The position numbers and the translations under genes are program-made. A stretch of 64,000 bases of DNA, from contig NZ_JOEM01000001.1 in NCBI RefSeq assembly GCF_000718135.1, forward strand, positions 620,001-684,000, in the 5' to 3' direction. Positions 31,778 through 42,360 of the stretch are shown piece after piece. Position 1 is the first letter of the stretch. Every line of letters begins with the position of its first letter. The notes under the pieces were generated by a model. That model did not search any database. It worked only from the letters and a program-made list of their open reading frames with translations, and was not told the DNA's origin. This DNA is from Streptomyces cyaneofuscatus. GTDB taxonomy: Bacteria > Actinomycetota > Actinomycetes > Streptomycetales > Streptomycetaceae.

Positions 31778-32800
31778 TCAGTACTGCTCGGTCTCCACGA
31801 AACCGGCGTCCGCGTCGTCGTCGGCGCCGAAGGCGTCGGCGGCGGCGGTCGGGTCGAAGCCGGGAGGCGAGTCCTTCAGCGCGAGGCCCATACCGGCCAG
31901 CTTCGCCTTGACCTCGTCGATCGACTTCGCACCGAAGTTGCGGATGTCGAGCAGGTCCGCCTCGGAACGGGCCACGAGCTCACCCACGGAGTGGATGCCC
32001 TCGCGCTTGAGGCAGTTGTACGAACGGACCGTGAGCTCCAGCTCCTCGATCGGCAGAGCCAGATCGGCGGCGAGAGCGGCGTCCGTCGGGGACGGGCCCA
32101 TGTCGATGCCCTCGGCGTCGATGTTGAGCTCGCGCGCCAGACCGAACAGCTCGACCAGGGTCTTACCGGCCGACGCCATGGCGTCACGGGGACGCATGGC
32201 CTGCTTGGTCTCGACGTCGACAATCAGCTTGTCGAAGTCGGTGCGCTGCTCGACACGGGTCGCCTCGACCTTGTACGTGACCTTGAGCACCGGCGAGTAG
32301 ATGGAGTCGACCGGGATACGGCCGATCTCCTGGCCGACCTGCTTGTTCTGGACGGCGGAGACGTAGCCGCGACCGCGCTCGACGGTCAGCTCCATCTCCA
32401 GCTTGCCCTTGCCGTTGAGCGTGGCGAGAACGAGGTCGGGGTTGTGCACCTCGACACCGGCCGGGGGCGCGATGTCGGCGGCGGTGACCAGACCCGGGCC
32501 CTGCTTGCGCAGGTACATCACGACGGGCTCGTCGTGCTCCGAGGAGACGACCAGCTGCTTGATGTTGAGGATGAGGTCGGTGACGTCCTCCTTGACGCCC
32601 GGCACGGTGGTGAACTCGTGCAGGACCCCGTCGATCCGGATGCTGGTGACAGCGGCACCGGGGATCGAGGAGAGGAGGGTACGGCGCAGGGAGTTGCCGA
32701 GGGTGTAGCCGAAGCCCGGCTCCAGCGGCTCGATCACGAACCGGGAGCGGAATTCGTCGACGACCTCTTCGGTCAGCGACGGACGCTGAGCGATAAGCAT
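31778..32800 (-). CDS. rpoA: DNA-directed RNA polymerase subunit alpha
   Basis: 340 residues. The N-terminal assembly domain includes [20 protein letters not shown] and [21 protein letters not shown] linker leads to the C-terminal domain that binds UP elements and activators ([39 protein letters not shown]). The tail is acidic ([17 protein letters not shown]). It lies between rpsK and rplQ as in most bacteria, with a hairpin upstream at 32863-32894. Confidence 0.98.
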   Translation of the reverse strand: MLIAQRPSLTEEVVDEFRSRFVIEPLEPGFGYTLGNSLRRTLLSSIPGAAVTSIRIDGVLHEFTTVPGVKEDVTDLILNIKQLVVSSEHDEPVVMYLRKQGPGLVTAADIAPPAGVEVHNPDLVLATLNGKGKLEMELTVERGRGYVSAVQNKQVGQEIGRIPVDSIYSPVLKVTYKVEATRVEQRTDFDKLIVDVETKQAMRPRDAMASAGKTLVELFGLARELNIDAEGIDMGPSPTDAALAADLALPIEELELTVRSYNCLKREGIHSVGELVARSEADLLDIRNFGAKSIDEVKAKLAGMGLALKDSPPGFDPTAAADAFGADDDADAGFVETEQY

Positions 32801-32862
32801 GGGGAGAGTCCTTCAGTCGTGGGCACCCACTATTTGATGCCCGACAGATGCAACAAGGGTAC

Positions 32863-32894
32863 GGGCGGTACGCCCCGTATGAGGCGTACCGCCC
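32863..32894 (-). terminator. hairpin between rpsK and rpoA
   Basis: Perfect 12-bp stem GGGCGGTACGCC (32863-32874) with complement 32883-32894 and an 8-nt loop, inside the alpha operon. A possible attenuator or processing site separating ribosomal and polymerase messages. Confidence 0.55.
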
Positions 32895-32939
32895 GGACCC
32901 GGACGCTACTGACGCACGGCCGTCACCGGCCGCGACGGA

Positions 32940-33344
32940 TCAGACGCGGCGACGCTTCGGCGGACGGCAGCCGTTGTGCGGCGTCGGGGTGACGTCCTGG
33001 ATCGAACCGACCTCGAGGCCGGTGGCCTGGAGGGAGCGGATCGCGGTCTCACGGCCGGAGCCGGGACCCTTGACGAAGACGTCGACCTTGCGCATGCCGT
33101 GCTCCTGCGCGCGGCGGGCGGCCGACTCAGCGGCCATCTGCGCGGCGAAGGGGGTGGACTTGCGCGAGCCCTTGAAGCCGACGTGGCCGGCGGAGGCCCA
33201 GGAGATCACGTTGCCCGAGGGGTCCGTGATCGAGACGATGGTGTTGTTGAACGTGCTCTTGATGTGCGCGTGGCCGTGAGCGACGTTCTTCTTTTCCTTG
33301 CGACGCACCTTCTTGGCTGCGCCCTGACGACCCTTGGGGGGCAT
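32940..33344 (-). CDS. rpsK: 30S ribosomal protein S11
   Basis: 134 residues: [20 protein letters not shown] basic start, then [40 protein letters not shown] and the ending [18 protein letters not shown]. Platform protein of the small subunit near the mRNA exit. It is between rpsM and rpoA in the alpha operon. Confidence 0.98.
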   Translation of the reverse strand: MPPKGRQGAAKKVRRKEKKNVAHGHAHIKSTFNNTIVSITDPSGNVISWASAGHVGFKGSRKSTPFAAQMAAESAARRAQEHGMRKVDVFVKGPGSGRETAIRSLQATGLEVGSIQDVTPTPHNGCRPPKRRRV

Positions 33345-33448
33345 GTCTTGACTCCAGATGGAGAGGGGAGGTGATCGGTCCTACAGCGAAGACCGCTGGT
33401 TGCTGCGCCGGTCCGGAGATCCGGTCGGCACAGTGCGTCCGCTGAGGA

Positions 33449-33829
33449 CTACTTCTTGCCCGGCTTCTTCTTACCGGCGATGGCGCGACGCGGGCCCTTG
33501 CGGGTACGCGCGTTCGTGCTGGTGCGCTGACCGTGCACCGGCAGACCACGGCGGTGACGAATGCCCTGGTAGCAGCCGATCTCGATCTTGCGGCGGATGT
33601 CACCCTGGACCTCACGGCGGAGGTCACCCTCGGTGCGGAGGTTGGCGTCCACGTACTCGCGGATCTTGACCAGGTCCTCTTCGGCCAGGTCACGAACGCG
33701 GGTGTTGGGGTTCACACCGGTCGAGGCGAGGATCTCCTTGGACCGGGTGCGCCCGATACCGAAGACGTAGGTGAGGGCAACCTCCACGCGCTTTTCGCGC
33801 GGGATGTCAACACCTGAAACGCGTGCCAT
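33449..33829 (-). CDS. rpsM: 30S ribosomal protein S13
   Basis: 126 residues: [31 protein letters not shown], then [20 protein letters not shown] and a basic GKKKPGKK tail that touches the P-site tRNA. It is followed by rpsK at 104 bp. The 195-bp gap from rpmJ is longer than usual within an operon. Confidence 0.98.
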   Translation of the reverse strand: MARVSGVDIPREKRVEVALTYVFGIGRTRSKEILASTGVNPNTRVRDLAEEDLVKIREYVDANLRTEGDLRREVQGDIRRKIEIGCYQGIRHRRGLPVHGQRTSTNARTRKGPRRAIAGKKKPGKK

Positions 33830-34024
33830 TCAATGGCTCCAGTTGTTATGTCGGGGGTCTTCCGCAGGGCCACTCCCGACCGCCGACCCCTCGCTGGGAG
33901 AGGTGGTACGTCCGGGTCTCCGGCCCCCGCCGGAGGTGTCGTCAGCCGTGGCTTGGACGGGCTCTGCGTATGTACGTGATTACGTGCGTCGCGCGAAGAA
34001 CTGCGAGATGCAGGCGGTCGTGCG

Positions 34025-34138
34025 TCAGCCCTGGCGCTGCTTGTGGCGCAGGTTGTCGCAGATGACCATGACCCGACCGTGACGGCGGATCACCTTGCAC
34101 TTGTCGCAGATCTTCTTGACGCTCGGCTTGACCTTCAT
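34025..34138 (-). CDS. rpmJ: 50S ribosomal protein L36 (zinc C+ form)
   Basis: 37 residues: [37 protein letters not shown]. The zinc ligands Cys11, Cys14, Cys27 and His32 are all present, so this is the zinc-binding paralogue type; streptomycetes often carry a zinc-free second copy elsewhere under Zur control. It is placed between infA (60 bp upstream) and rpsM, the standard position. Confidence 0.96.
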   Translation of the reverse strand: MKVKPSVKKICDKCKVIRRHGRVMVICDNLRHKQRQG

Positions 34139-34198
34139 GGGATGTCAGGTTCTCCGGGTCAGTGCCATCACCACGCCGAAACGGGGTGCGGGCAAGAT

Positions 34199-34420
34199 CT
34201 ACTTGTAGCGGTAGACGATCCGGCCACGCGTCAGGTCGTACGGAGAGAGCTCCACCACGACCCGGTCATCCGGGAGGATACGGATGTAGTGCATCCGCAT
34301 CTTGCCGCTGATGTGCGCCAGGACCTTGTGACCGTTCTGGAGCTCCACCTTGAACATTGCGTTCGGGAGGGACTCGATCACGGTGCCCTCAATCTCGATG
34401 GCACCTTGCTTCTTGGCCAC
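34199..34420 (-). CDS. infA: translation initiation factor IF-1
   Basis: 73 residues with the single OB-fold sequence [40 protein letters not shown] and RIVYRYK at the end. It blocks the A site during initiation. GTG 34420 follows GAAAGGCGAAGC. First gene of infA-rpmJ-rpsM-rpsK-rpoA-rplQ; the 202-bp gap to map should hold its promoter, where TAGACT on the minus strand is a possible -10 box. Confidence 0.97.
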   Translation of the reverse strand: MAKKQGAIEIEGTVIESLPNAMFKVELQNGHKVLAHISGKMRMHYIRILPDDRVVVELSPYDLTRGRIVYRYK

Positions 34421-34622
34421 GCTTCGCCTTTCGAATCGGCTACCTTGATCGGCTCTCGTGATCTTGTGCCGTACATGCGATTGCATGCAGACACACGGAT
34501 GCACCAGAGCCGACGAGTCAGTCTACGTCAGCGGACTCCAAAAGACGAATCCGTCAAGTTTGCCCACTGCCGGTGATCCTTAGACCTACCGGAGGGGTTG
34601 CATCAGGTCGGCGGGGGGCGGA

Positions 34623-35459
34623 TCAGGCCAGTGGGTCGGGCGCGGCCTCGATCCCGTACTCCGCGAGTTTCGCCTTTCCGCAGTCCGGGGCGGTCAGGAC
34701 CAGCGGCCCCTGCTCCGTCAGGGCGATGGAGTGCTCCCAGTGCGAGGACCAGGTGCCGTCCGTCGTGATGACCGTCCAGTCGTCGGCAAGGGTCTCCGTA
34801 CGGGCCGTGCCGAGCGAGACCATGGGCTCGATCGCCAGGCAGACGCCTGGGACCAGCTTGATGCCCTTGCCGCGCTTACGGGAGACGTAGTTCAGCAGGT
34901 GCGGGTCCATGTGCATCTCGGTGCCGATGCCGTGGCCGCCGAAATCCTCGATGATCCCGTACTTGCCGGTGGCCGGGCGGGGCTGGCGGCGGATGTAGGA
35001 CTCGATCGCCTTGGAGATGTCGACGAGGCGGTTGTTCACCTTCATCGCGGCGATCCCGGCCCACATCGACTCCTCGGTCACCCGGGAGAGCTCCACCAGC
35101 TCCGGAGCGTGACCGGTGCCCACGAAGGCGGTGTACGCGGCGTCGCCGTGCCAGCCGTCCACGATGGCGCCGGCGTCGATCGAGATGATGTCGCCGTCCT
35201 TGAGGACCGTCTTCTCGTCCGGGATGCCGTGGACCACAACCTCGTTGACCGAGGTGCAGATGGTCGCGGGGAACCCGCCGTACCCGAGGAAGTTCGACTT
35301 CGCCCCGTGGTCGGCGATCACCTTGCGGGCGACCTGGTCCAGGTCGTGCGTGGTGGCGCCGGGCACGGCCGCCTCACGGGTGGCCGCGTGAATGGCAGCG
35401 ACCACCAGCCCCGCCTCGCGCATCTTCGCGATCTGCTCGGGGGTCTTGATCTGCACCAT
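34623..35459 (-). CDS. map: methionine aminopeptidase type I
   Basis: 278 residues. It removes the initiator Met from nascent proteins. It shows IKTPEQIAKMREAGLVVAAI, GYGGFPATICTSVNEVVVHG, the metal ligands in DIISIDAGAIVDGWHGDAAY, GGHGIGTEMHMDP, and Glu in LAIEPMVSLG and WEHSIALT. ATG 35459 is the usual start. A strong terminator separates it from adk (35535-35572), so map probably has its own promoter. Confidence 0.96.
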   Translation of the reverse strand: MVQIKTPEQIAKMREAGLVVAAIHAATREAAVPGATTHDLDQVARKVIADHGAKSNFLGYGGFPATICTSVNEVVVHGIPDEKTVLKDGDIISIDAGAIVDGWHGDAAYTAFVGTGHAPELVELSRVTEESMWAGIAAMKVNNRLVDISKAIESYIRRQPRPATGKYGIIEDFGGHGIGTEMHMDPHLLNYVSRKRGKGIKLVPGVCLAIEPMVSLGTARTETLADDWTVITTDGTWSSHWEHSIALTEQGPLVLTAPDCGKAKLAEYGIEAAPDPLA

Positions 35460-35534
35460 TGCTCGGCGCCTCTCTGCATCTACGGGTGACGGGTCACGGG
35501 CCCGCTGCGGTCCCCTCAACGATACGGGCGCAAA

Positions 35535-35572
35535 CAGCCGGCCGCGGCGCCCTGGGGCGCCGCGGCCGGCTG
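35535..35572 (-). terminator. terminator of the secY-adk unit
   Basis: Perfect 17-bp stem (35535-35551 with 35556-35572) and a CTGG tetraloop, 25 bp past the adk stop. Among the strongest hairpins in the window. Confidence 0.85.
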
Positions 35573-35596
35573 CACAGCGGTGGTACGGGGTGTGGC

Positions 35597-36256
35597 TCAG
35601 CCCTCGTCGGACTGCTTCAGCGCCGCCATGGCACGCGCGGTCACCTCGGTGACCTTGCCGAGCGCGGAGATGGTCACCACCAGGCCCTGGGCCCGGTAGT
35701 AGTCGATGATCGGCTCGGTCTGCGTGTGGTAGACCTCCAGCCGCGTCCGGACCGTCTCCTCGCTGTCGTCGTCCCGCTGGTACAGCTCGCCGCCGCAGGT
35801 GTCGCAGACACCCTCGGTCTTCGGCTTGTTGTACGTCGCGTGGAAGACGTGCGCGCTGTCGTTGCGGCAGATGCGGCGGCCCGCGATCCGCTTCACGACC
35901 TCGTCCTCGGGGACCTCGAGATCGAGGACCGCGTCCAGCTTCACGCCCTCGTCCTTGAGCATCACGTCAAGGGCTTCGGCCTGGCCCACGTTCCGCGGGA
36001 AGCCGTCCAGCAGGAAGCCGTTCACGGCGTCCGGCTGGGCCATGCGGTCCTTGGCCATCCCGATGGTGACTTCGTCCGGCACCAGCTGGCCTGCGTCCAT
36101 GTAGGCGCGGGCCTGCTTGCCAAGGTCGGTGCCCTGGCTGATGTTGGCGCGGAAGAGGTCGCCCGTGGAGATGTGCGGAATCGACAGGTTCTCGGCAAGG
36201 TACGCAGCCTGCGTTCCCTTGCCGGCACCCGGAGGCCCGACGAGGACGATTCGCAT
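35597..36256 (-). CDS. adk: adenylate kinase
   Basis: 219 residues, interconverting 2 ADP with ATP and AMP. P-loop [14 protein letters not shown] site [10 protein letters not shown], and a long LID domain with ICRND and [16 protein letters not shown]. The LID has only three Cys, so a complete four-Cys zinc site is not evident; the Asp of CRND or nearby His may complete it. ATG 36256 shares its A with the secY stop (TGATG), so translation is coupled to secY. Confidence 0.97.
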   Translation of the reverse strand: MRIVLVGPPGAGKGTQAAYLAENLSIPHISTGDLFRANISQGTDLGKQARAYMDAGQLVPDEVTIGMAKDRMAQPDAVNGFLLDGFPRNVGQAEALDVMLKDEGVKLDAVLDLEVPEDEVVKRIAGRRICRNDSAHVFHATYNKPKTEGVCDTCGGELYQRDDDSEETVRTRLEVYHTQTEPIIDYYRAQGLVVTISALGKVTEVTARAMAALKQSDEG

Positions 36257-37569
36257 CAGCGGAGGAACCCTTCGTAATTGCGCTGCTGGAGCTGACTCTC
36301 GATCTGCTTCACGGTTTCCAGACCCACACCCACGATGATGAGGATGCTCGTCCCGCCGAACGGGAAGTTCTGGTTCGCACCGCCGAAGCCTGCCAACGCC
36401 ATCGTCGGCACAAGAGCGATCAGGCCCAGGTACAGCGAGCCCGGCCAAGTGATCCTGTTGAGCACGTAGCTCAGGTACTCGGCAGTAGGTCGACCTGCCC
36501 GGATGCCCGGGATGAAGCCACCATACTTCTTCATGTTGTCGGCGACTTCGTCGGGGTTGAACGAAATGGCGACGTAGAAGAAGGCGAAGAACACGATGAG
36601 TACGAAGTACACCGAGATGTAGTACGGGTGGTTACCCGTCACGAAGTGGTCCTGGATCCAGGTGGCCCACCCTGCGGTGGATCCGGAGAACTGGACGATC
36701 AGCGACGGGATGAAGAGCAGCGACGAGGCGAAGATGACGGGAATCACACCCGCCTGGTTCACCTTGAGCGGGATGTACGTCGACGTACCGCCATAGGAAC
36801 GGCGCCCGATCATGCGCTTCGCGTACTGCACCGGGATACGGCGCTGGGCCTGTTCGACGAAGACGACGAGGGCGACCATCACGAAGCCGATGAGGATGAC
36901 CGTGCCGAACTCGATCCAGCCGTCGGCCAGCTTGCCGCTCTCCTTGATGGCCCACAGGGCGCCGGGGAACGTGGCGGCGATCGAGATGAACATGAGGATC
37001 GACATGCCGTTGCCGATGCCCTTGTCGGTGATGAGCTCACCGAGCCACATGACGGCGGCCGTACCGGCGGTCATGGTGATGACCATCACCAGGGTCGTGA
37101 AGATCGACTTGTCGGCGACGATCTGGTCCCGCACGGTGCAGTTCTGGAACAGCGCCCCGCTCCGGGCGGTGGCGACGAGGCCGGTGCCCTGGAGGACGGC
37201 CAGCGCGATGGTCAGATAACGCGTGTACTGCGTGATCTTCGCCGTGCCGGACTGCCCCTCCTTCTTGAGGGCTTCCAGCCGGGGGATCACCACGGTCAGC
37301 AGCTGGAGAATGATGCTGGCCGTGATGTACGGCATGATGCCGAGCGCGAAGATGGTGATCTGCAGCAGGGCGCCACCGCTGAACATCTGCATCAGACCGA
37401 GCAGTCCACCCGAATCGGACTGGTCGATGCACTGCTGCACCTTCGCGTAGTCGACTCCGGGTGCCGGGACGTGGGCCCCGAGCCGGTAGATCACGATGAT
37501 GCCGAGCGTGAAGAGCAGCTTCTTGCGCAGGTCGGGCGTCTTGAACGCTCGGGCGAACGCGGTGAACAC
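36256..37569 (-). CDS. secY: preprotein translocase subunit SecY
   Basis: 437 residues with ten predicted membrane helices; the channel of the SecYEG translocon exporting proteins such as the proteases encoded in this window. Conserved text: [24 protein letters not shown] start ([20 protein letters not shown]), [26 protein letters not shown] and the end [12 protein letters not shown]. It overlaps adk by 1 nt. A T-tract terminator after rplO shows that secY is probably transcribed from its own promoter in the 380-bp gap. Confidence 0.98.
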   Translation of the reverse strand: MFTAFARAFKTPDLRKKLLFTLGIIVIYRLGAHVPAPGVDYAKVQQCIDQSDSGGLLGLMQMFSGGALLQITIFALGIMPYITASIILQLLTVVIPRLEALKKEGQSGTAKITQYTRYLTIALAVLQGTGLVATARSGALFQNCTVRDQIVADKSIFTTLVMVITMTAGTAAVMWLGELITDKGIGNGMSILMFISIAATFPGALWAIKESGKLADGWIEFGTVILIGFVMVALVVFVEQAQRRIPVQYAKRMIGRRSYGGTSTYIPLKVNQAGVIPVIFASSLLFIPSLIVQFSGSTAGWATWIQDHFVTGNHPYYISVYFVLIVFFAFFYVAISFNPDEVADNMKKYGGFIPGIRAGRPTAEYLSYVLNRITWPGSLYLGLIALVPTMALAGFGGANQNFPFGGTSILIIVGVGLETVKQIESQLQQRNYEGFLR

Positions 37570-37949
37570 GGTGCCTCCTGCGACCCCCGCGCTATGCGTC
37601 AGAGGCGACGGGTCTGGATGGGACTGGATGGGTTCGGATACAAGGCAGCCCTACATCGTAAGGAGGCCACAAAAGATTAACGGCGCTACCCTACCCGGCC
37701 CGGGACTGAGCAGGAAACACGCACTGCACACCGGTGCAACGCCTGCTCCCCGCCCCGGGCCGTGAAAGACCGGCCAAGCCACACCAATTGGGACGTGAAC
37801 GACCTCGGACTCCCCCACCGCCGGCGCGGTGGACACCCGTTCAACCTTTCCCGAGCCTTTACGGTTCCCGTACAGCGCCACAAACAAGAAAAAGCCTGGC
37901 CGGCCACCTCCGAAGAGGCGGCCGACCAGGCCCAGTTCTGTCCCGCGGC
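37570..37949. other. 380-bp region between rplO and secY
   Basis: Holds the rplO terminator (37894-37931) and, nearer to secY, the presumed secY promoter. TTGTGG and several TA-rich hexamers occur near 37640-37690, but no clean pair was found. A small tandem CTGGATGGG duplication lies at 37614-37632. No gene recognised. Confidence 0.5.
37894..37931 (-). terminator. intrinsic terminator of the spc operon
   Basis: 17-bp stem with two mismatches (37894-37910 with 37915-37931), CGAA loop, followed on the minus strand by TTTTTCTTGTTTG. One of few classic stem-plus-T-tract terminators here; begins 19 bp past the rplO stop. Confidence 0.85.
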
Positions 37950-38405
37950 TCAGACGAGCTCGGTGACCGTACCGCCGGCGGCGGTGATCTTCTCCTTGGC
38001 GGAGCCGGAGACGGCGTCAACCGAAACCTGGATCGCCACGGAGATCTCGCCCTGTCCGAGGACCTTGACGAGGTGGTTGTTGCGCACAGCGCCCTTGGCG
38101 ACCAGGTCGGCCACCGTGACCTCTCCACCCTCGGGGTAGAGCGTCGCGAGCTTGTCCAGGTTCACGACCTGGTACTCCGTGCGGAACGGGTTCTTGAAGC
38201 CCTTGAGCTTCGGGAGACGCATGTGGAGGGGCATCTGGCCACCCTCGAAGCGCTCCGGAACCTGGTAACGCGCCTTCGTACCCTTGGTACCACGGCCTGC
38301 GGTCTTACCCTTGGACGCCTCACCACGACCCACACGGGTCTTGGCGGTCTTGGCGCCCGGGGCAGGCCGGAGGTTGTGGGCCTTCAGCGGGCTGTTCTCC
38401 GCCAT
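37950..38405 (-). CDS. rplO: 50S ribosomal protein L15
   Basis: 151 residues. The Gly/Arg/Lys-rich N-terminal extension ([40 protein letters not shown]) penetrates 23S rRNA. ATG 38405 follows GAGGAGGTTGACTGAC and the rpmD stop by 1 nt. Last gene of the spc block. Confidence 0.98.
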   Translation of the reverse strand: MAENSPLKAHNLRPAPGAKTAKTRVGRGEASKGKTAGRGTKGTKARYQVPERFEGGQMPLHMRLPKLKGFKNPFRTEYQVVNLDKLATLYPEGGEVTVADLVAKGAVRNNHLVKVLGQGEISVAIQVSVDAVSGSAKEKITAAGGTVTELV

Positions 38406-38406
38406 G

Positions 38407-38589
38407 TCAGTCAACCTCCTCAACCGTCACGAGGTGGCGGACGGTGTTGGCCATTCCGCGGAACTCGGGGCGGTCCTCCTTGACAACCGAGTCGTTCAGG
38501 CGCTTGAGCCCAAGCGAACGCAGGGTGTCGCGGTGGTTCTGCTTGCTGCCGATGTACGACTTCGTCTGCGTGATCTTGAGGCGAGCCAT
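38407..38589 (-). CDS. rpmD: 50S ribosomal protein L30
   Basis: 60 residues: [36 protein letters not shown], ending HLVTVEEVD. Its ATG shares the A of the rpsE stop (TAATG), a tight coupling. Confidence 0.97.
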   Translation of the reverse strand: MARLKITQTKSYIGSKQNHRDTLRSLGLKRLNDSVVKEDRPEFRGMANTVRHLVTVEEVD

Positions 38590-39194
38590 TACGCACCCGC
38601 TCCCGCACGTGCACGCAGCAGAGCCGCGGGGGCGACGTCCTCGAGGGGCAGACCACGGCGAGCCGCGATCTCCTCGGGACGCTGCAGGCCCTGGAGGGCC
38701 GCCACGGTCGCATGCACGATGTTGATCGCGTTGGACGAGCCAAGCGACTTCGACAGGATGTCGTGAACGCCGGCGCACTCGAGCACGGCACGCACCGGGC
38801 CACCGGCGATAACACCGGTACCGGGGGAAGCCGGCTTGAGCAGGACGACGCCCGCAGCCTTCTCGCCCGTGATCGGGTGAGGGATGGTGCCCTGGATGCG
38901 GGGGACCTTGAAGAAGTTCTTCTTGGCCTCTTCGACACCCTTGGCGATGGCCGCGGGAACTTCCTTGGCCTTGCCGTATCCGACACCGACGGTGCCGTCA
39001 CCATCGCCCACCACGACCAGCGCGGTGAAGCTGAAGCGACGACCACCCTTCACAACCTTGGCGACGCGGTTGATCGCGACGACGCGCTCGACGTACGCGG
39101 TCTTCTCGGCGGCGCTGGCGCCACCGTCACGGCCCTTCCGGTCCCGCCGCTCGCCGCCACCGGCACCGCTTCCGCGGCGCTGGGGTCCAGCCAT
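38589..39194 (-). CDS. rpsE: 30S ribosomal protein S5
   Basis: 201 residues. A basic Gly-rich N-terminus ([20 protein letters not shown]) precedes the double-stranded RNA-binding fold ([35 protein letters not shown]) and the C-terminal domain ([15 protein letters not shown]). It contributes to decoding fidelity and mRNA entry. It lies between rplR and rpmD in the spc order. Confidence 0.98.
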   Translation of the reverse strand: MAGPQRRGSGAGGGERRDRKGRDGGASAAEKTAYVERVVAINRVAKVVKGGRRFSFTALVVVGDGDGTVGVGYGKAKEVPAAIAKGVEEAKKNFFKVPRIQGTIPHPITGEKAAGVVLLKPASPGTGVIAGGPVRAVLECAGVHDILSKSLGSSNAINIVHATVAALQGLQRPEEIAARRGLPLEDVAPAALLRARAGAGA

Positions 39195-39241
39195 TGGATT
39201 TACCTCTCTCTGTTACGTCCGCTGTGCGTAGGAACCGGGGC

Positions 39242-39625
39242 TTAGAACTTCAGCCCGGCTTCACGGGCGGCGTCAGCCAGAGCGGCAATCCGCCCGGCGT
39301 ACTGGTTACCACCGCGGTCAAACACGACGGCCTCGACGCCTGCGGCCTTGGCACGCTCGGCGACCAGGGCGCCGACCTGCTGGGCCTGAGCGCTCTTGTC
39401 ACCCTCGCCACCACGGATCGAGGTGTCCAGGGTCGACGCCGACGCGAGCGTGTGGCCCGCGATGTCGTCGATGACCTGGGCCACGATGTGGCGGTTGGAA
39501 CGCGTCACGACCAAGCGGGGACGCTCCGGCGAACCGGAGATGTGCTTGCGGACGCGGATGTGGCGGCGCTTGAGAGCGGCACGCTTGTACGCGTCGCCCT
39601 TGGCGATCTTCACACCGTATGCCAT
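39242..39625 (-). CDS. rplR: 50S ribosomal protein L18
   Basis: 127 residues: [60 protein letters not shown]. Binds 5S rRNA with L5. Two nt downstream of rplF. Confidence 0.98.
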   Translation of the reverse strand: MAYGVKIAKGDAYKRAALKRRHIRVRKHISGSPERPRLVVTRSNRHIVAQVIDDIAGHTLASASTLDTSIRGGEGDKSAQAQQVGALVAERAKAAGVEAVVFDRGGNQYAGRIAALADAAREAGLKF

Positions 39626-39627
39626 GG

Positions 39628-40167
39628 CTACTTACCAGCCTTTCCGACCTTGCGGCGGATGACCTCGCCCGCGTACTTGACGCCCTTGGCCTTGTACGGG
39701 TCGGGCTTCCGCAGCTTGCGGATGTTGGCGGCTACCTCGCCGACCTTCTGCTTGTCGATGCCCTCGACGCTGAGCTTCGTGGGCGACTCGACCTTGAAGG
39801 TGATGCCTTCCGGAGCCTCGATGAGGATCGGGTGGCTGTAGCCCAGGGCGAACTCCAGGTTGGAGCCCTTCGCCTGGACGCGGTAACCGACACCGCTGAT
39901 CTCGAGCGCCTTGCTGTAACCCGTGGTCACACCGGTGATCATGTTCGCCACCAGCGTGCGGGACAGGCCGTGGAGGGCCTTGTTCTGACGCTCGTCGTTC
40001 GGGCGGGTGACGTTGAGAACGCCGTCCTCACCCTTGGAGACCTCGATCGGCGCGGCAACGGTGTGCGAGAGGGAACCCTTGGGGCCCTTCACGGCGACCG
40101 TACGGCCATCGATGGTGACGTCCACACCGGCGGGAACCTGGATGGGGAGCTTGCCGATTCGCGACAT
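39628..40167 (-). CDS. rplF: 50S ribosomal protein L6
   Basis: 179 residues: [50 protein letters not shown] and [21 protein letters not shown] two-domain protein near the factor-binding site of the large subunit. Standard spc position between rpsH and rplR. Confidence 0.98.
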   Translation of the reverse strand: MSRIGKLPIQVPAGVDVTIDGRTVAVKGPKGSLSHTVAAPIEVSKGEDGVLNVTRPNDERQNKALHGLSRTLVANMITGVTTGYSKALEISGVGYRVQAKGSNLEFALGYSHPILIEAPEGITFKVESPTKLSVEGIDKQKVGEVAANIRKLRKPDPYKAKGVKYAGEVIRRKVGKAGK

Positions 40168-40188
40168 GAGCTTTCCTTCCTTTCCCGA

Positions 40189-40587
40189 CTACCAGACGTA
40201 GGCGAGGACTTCCCCACCTACGCCCTTCTTGCCTGCCTGCTGGCCGGTCAGGAGGCCGTGGGACGTGGAGATGATCGCCACGCCCAGACCGCCGAGGACC
40301 TTCGGCAGGTTGGTGGACTTTGCGTATACACGCAGACCCGGCTTCGAAATCCGCTTGATGCCGGCGATCGAGCGCTCGCGGTTCGGGCCGAACTTCAGCT
40401 CGAGGACGAGGTTCTTGCCGACCTCGGCGTCCTCGACCTTCCAGCCGGTGATGAAGCCCTCCTGCTGGAGGATCTCCGCGATGTGCGACTTGATCTTGCT
40501 GTGCGGCATCGAGACATCGTCGTGATATGCCGAGTTCGCGTTACGCAGACGCGTGAGCATGTCTGCGATGGGATCAGTCATGGTCAT
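40189..40587 (-). CDS. rpsH: 30S ribosomal protein S8
   Basis: 132 residues: [40 protein letters not shown], and the end [35 protein letters not shown]. In E. coli it is the feedback repressor of the spc operon by binding its mRNA; whether that holds here is unknown. ATG 40581 is an alternative start. A 223-bp gap separates it from rpsZ. Confidence 0.98.
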   Translation of the reverse strand: MTMTDPIADMLTRLRNANSAYHDDVSMPHSKIKSHIAEILQQEGFITGWKVEDAEVGKNLVLELKFGPNRERSIAGIKRISKPGLRVYAKSTNLPKVLGGLGVAIISTSHGLLTGQQAGKKGVGGEVLAYVW

Positions 40588-40810
40588 GAGTTGGCCTTCG
40601 GCCTCTCTCGCCGGGGTTTCCTGTATGCGCCATCCCTCTCCCCACTCAGTGGCGGGACGGGTGCGGTGCGGGGACCTACGGCGTAGTAAGTCGGTCGTGG
40701 GCGGCAGGCGCCCAACCCTTCTAGCCTACGGCATGAAAGGTGGGGCTCCTGCCGACCAGATACTTACCGAGAGTCTCCAGAACTTCCCTTCGCCCTAGGG
40801 CGGAGGAGAG
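40588..40810. other. 223-bp gap inside the spc block
   Basis: Unusually long spacing between rpsZ and rpsH. Contains the 12-bp palindrome CGCCCTAGGGCG (40791-40802) right after the rpsZ stop; no gene or clear promoter was recognised. It may contain an mRNA processing or internal start site. Confidence 0.4.
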
Positions 40811-40996
40811 TTACCAGGAGCTCTTGGTCACGCCCGGCAGCTCGCCACGGTGAGCCATCTCACGAAGGCACACGCGGCACAGGCCGAACTTGCGGTAGAC
40901 GGAGTGGGGCCGGCCGCAGCGCTGGCAGCGGGTGTACCCGCGAACGCCGAACTTCGGCTTACGGGCGGCCTTAGCGATCAGAGCCTTCTTCGCCAC
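40811..40996 (-). CDS. rpsZ: 30S ribosomal protein S14 type Z
   Basis: 61 residues with the zinc ribbon [20 protein letters not shown], the short zinc-binding S14 form. It begins [20 protein letters not shown] and ends [13 protein letters not shown]. Together with the C+ rpmJ, this gives the main ribosomal cluster two zinc-dependent proteins for which actinobacteria commonly hold zinc-independent copies. Two nt downstream of rplE. Confidence 0.97.
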   Translation of the reverse strand: MAKKALIAKAARKPKFGVRGYTRCQRCGRPHSVYRKFGLCRVCLREMAHRGELPGVTKSSW

Positions 40997-40998
40997 GG

Positions 40999-41556
40999 TC
41001 AGTTCTCCTTGAACGGGAAGCCGAGGTGACGAAGGAGGGCACGACCCTCGTCGTCGTTGGTCGCCGTGGTGACCACGGTGATGTCCATGCCCCGGACCCG
41101 GTCGATCTTGTCCTGGTCGATCTCGTGGAACATGACCTGCTCCGTGAGACCGAAGGTGTAGTTGCCACGGCCGTCGAACTGCTTCGGCGACAGGCCACGG
41201 AAGTCACGGATACGCGGCAGCGCGAGCGACAGCGTACGGTCCAGGAACTCCCACATCCGGTCACCACGGAGGGTGACGTGGCAGCCGATCGGCTGGCCCT
41301 CGCGCAGCTTGAACTGCGCGATGGACTTGCGGGCCTTGGTGACGGCCGGCTTCTGACCGGTGATCGTGGTGAGGTCCTTGACGGCACCGTCGATCAGCTT
41401 GGAGTCGCGGGCGGCGTCGCCCACACCCATGTTGACCACGATCTTGACCAGACCGGGAACCTGCATGACGTTCTCGTACGAGAACTCCTCACGCAGCTTG
41501 CCGGCGATTTCCTCGCGGTAGCGCGTCTTGAGACGCGGCGCAGTGGTGGCAGTCAT
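40999..41556 (-). CDS. rplE: 50S ribosomal protein L5
   Basis: 185 residues: [80 protein letters not shown]. Binds 5S rRNA and contacts P-site tRNA. Its ATG overlaps the rplX stop by 1 nt. Confidence 0.98.
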   Translation of the reverse strand: MTATTAPRLKTRYREEIAGKLREEFSYENVMQVPGLVKIVVNMGVGDAARDSKLIDGAVKDLTTITGQKPAVTKARKSIAQFKLREGQPIGCHVTLRGDRMWEFLDRTLSLALPRIRDFRGLSPKQFDGRGNYTFGLTEQVMFHEIDQDKIDRVRGMDITVVTTATNDDEGRALLRHLGFPFKEN

Positions 41557-41879
41557 CAGATGTCCTCACCGGTCCGCTTGGCAACGCGGATCTTGTTGCC
41601 CTCGTCGTCAAAGCGGTAGCCGACGCGGGTGACAACCTTGTTGCCGTCCTTCTCCACGACCAGCTGAACGTTGCTGACGTGGATCGGGGCCTCGGTGGTG
41701 ACAATGCCACCCGTCTGCGAACCGCGAGCCGTCTGACCGGCCTTGGTGTGCTTCTTGACCCGGTTGACACCCTCGACGAGGACGCGGTCCTGAGCGGGGT
41801 AGGCCACGATGACCTTGCCCTGCTTGCCCTTGTCCTTACCGGTGATGACCTGAACCAGGTCGCCCTTCTTGATCTTCAT
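41556..41879 (-). CDS. rplX: 50S ribosomal protein L24
   Basis: 107 residues with the KOW motif at the start ([40 protein letters not shown]). An assembly initiator of the large subunit. Two nt downstream of rplN and coupled to rplE. Confidence 0.98.
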   Translation of the reverse strand: MKIKKGDLVQVITGKDKGKQGKVIVAYPAQDRVLVEGVNRVKKHTKAGQTARGSQTGGIVTTEAPIHVSNVQLVVEKDGNKVVTRVGYRFDDEGNKIRVAKRTGEDI

Positions 41880-41881
41880 GC

Positions 41882-42250
41882 TTACAGCACCTCCGGCGCG
41901 AGCGAGATGATCTTCATGAACTTCTTCTCGCGCAGCTCTCGGCCCACGGGGCCGAAGATGCGGGTGCCGCGGGGGTCGCCGTCGTTCTTCAGAATGACGG
42001 CGGCGTTCTCGTCGAAGCGGATGTACGAGCCATCCTGACGACGACGCTCCTTGACGGTGCGAACGATGACGGCCTTGACGACGTCACCCTTCTTCACGTT
42101 GCCACCGGGGATCGCGTCCTTGACGGTGGCGACGATGACGTCACCGATACCCGCGTAGCGGCGACCCGAGCCACCGAGAACACGAATGGTGAGAATTTCC
42201 TTCGCACCCGTGTTGTCGGCGACGCGCAGTCGCGACTCCTGCTGGATCAC
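41882..42250 (-). CDS. rplN: 50S ribosomal protein L14
   Basis: 122 residues: [60 protein letters not shown]. First gene of the spc block. Two hairpins lie between it and rpsQ, matching the S10/spc operon border known from E. coli. Confidence 0.98.
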   Translation of the reverse strand: MIQQESRLRVADNTGAKEILTIRVLGGSGRRYAGIGDVIVATVKDAIPGGNVKKGDVVKAVIVRTVKERRRQDGSYIRFDENAAVILKNDGDPRGTRIFGPVGRELREKKFMKIISLAPEVL

Positions 42251-42283
42251 GTCTATCTCCTGATCGTCTGCCGGTTCCCGGCG

Positions 42284-42314
42284 GGGTGCTCCGTAAGTGA
42301 CTTACGGAGCACCC
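42284..42314 (-). terminator. hairpin between rpsQ and rplN, strong
   Basis: GGGTGCTCCGTAAGT (42284-42298) and its exact complement (42300-42314) around a single G, giving a stem of about 14 bp with a 3-nt loop. It is the second of two hairpins in transcription order after rpsQ. Confidence 0.75.
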
Positions 42315-42336
42315 TCACCGAGCCTGGCGGAACTGA

Positions 42337-42358
42337 CCTGAGGGGAATGCCCCTCAGG
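42337..42358 (-). terminator. hairpin immediately after rpsQ
   Basis: CCTGAGGGG (42337-42345) pairs with CCCCTCAGG (42350-42358), loop AATG, 2 bp past the rpsQ stop. With the hairpin at 42284-42314 it probably ends or attenuates the S10 mRNA. Confidence 0.7.
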
Positions 42359-42360
42359 AA

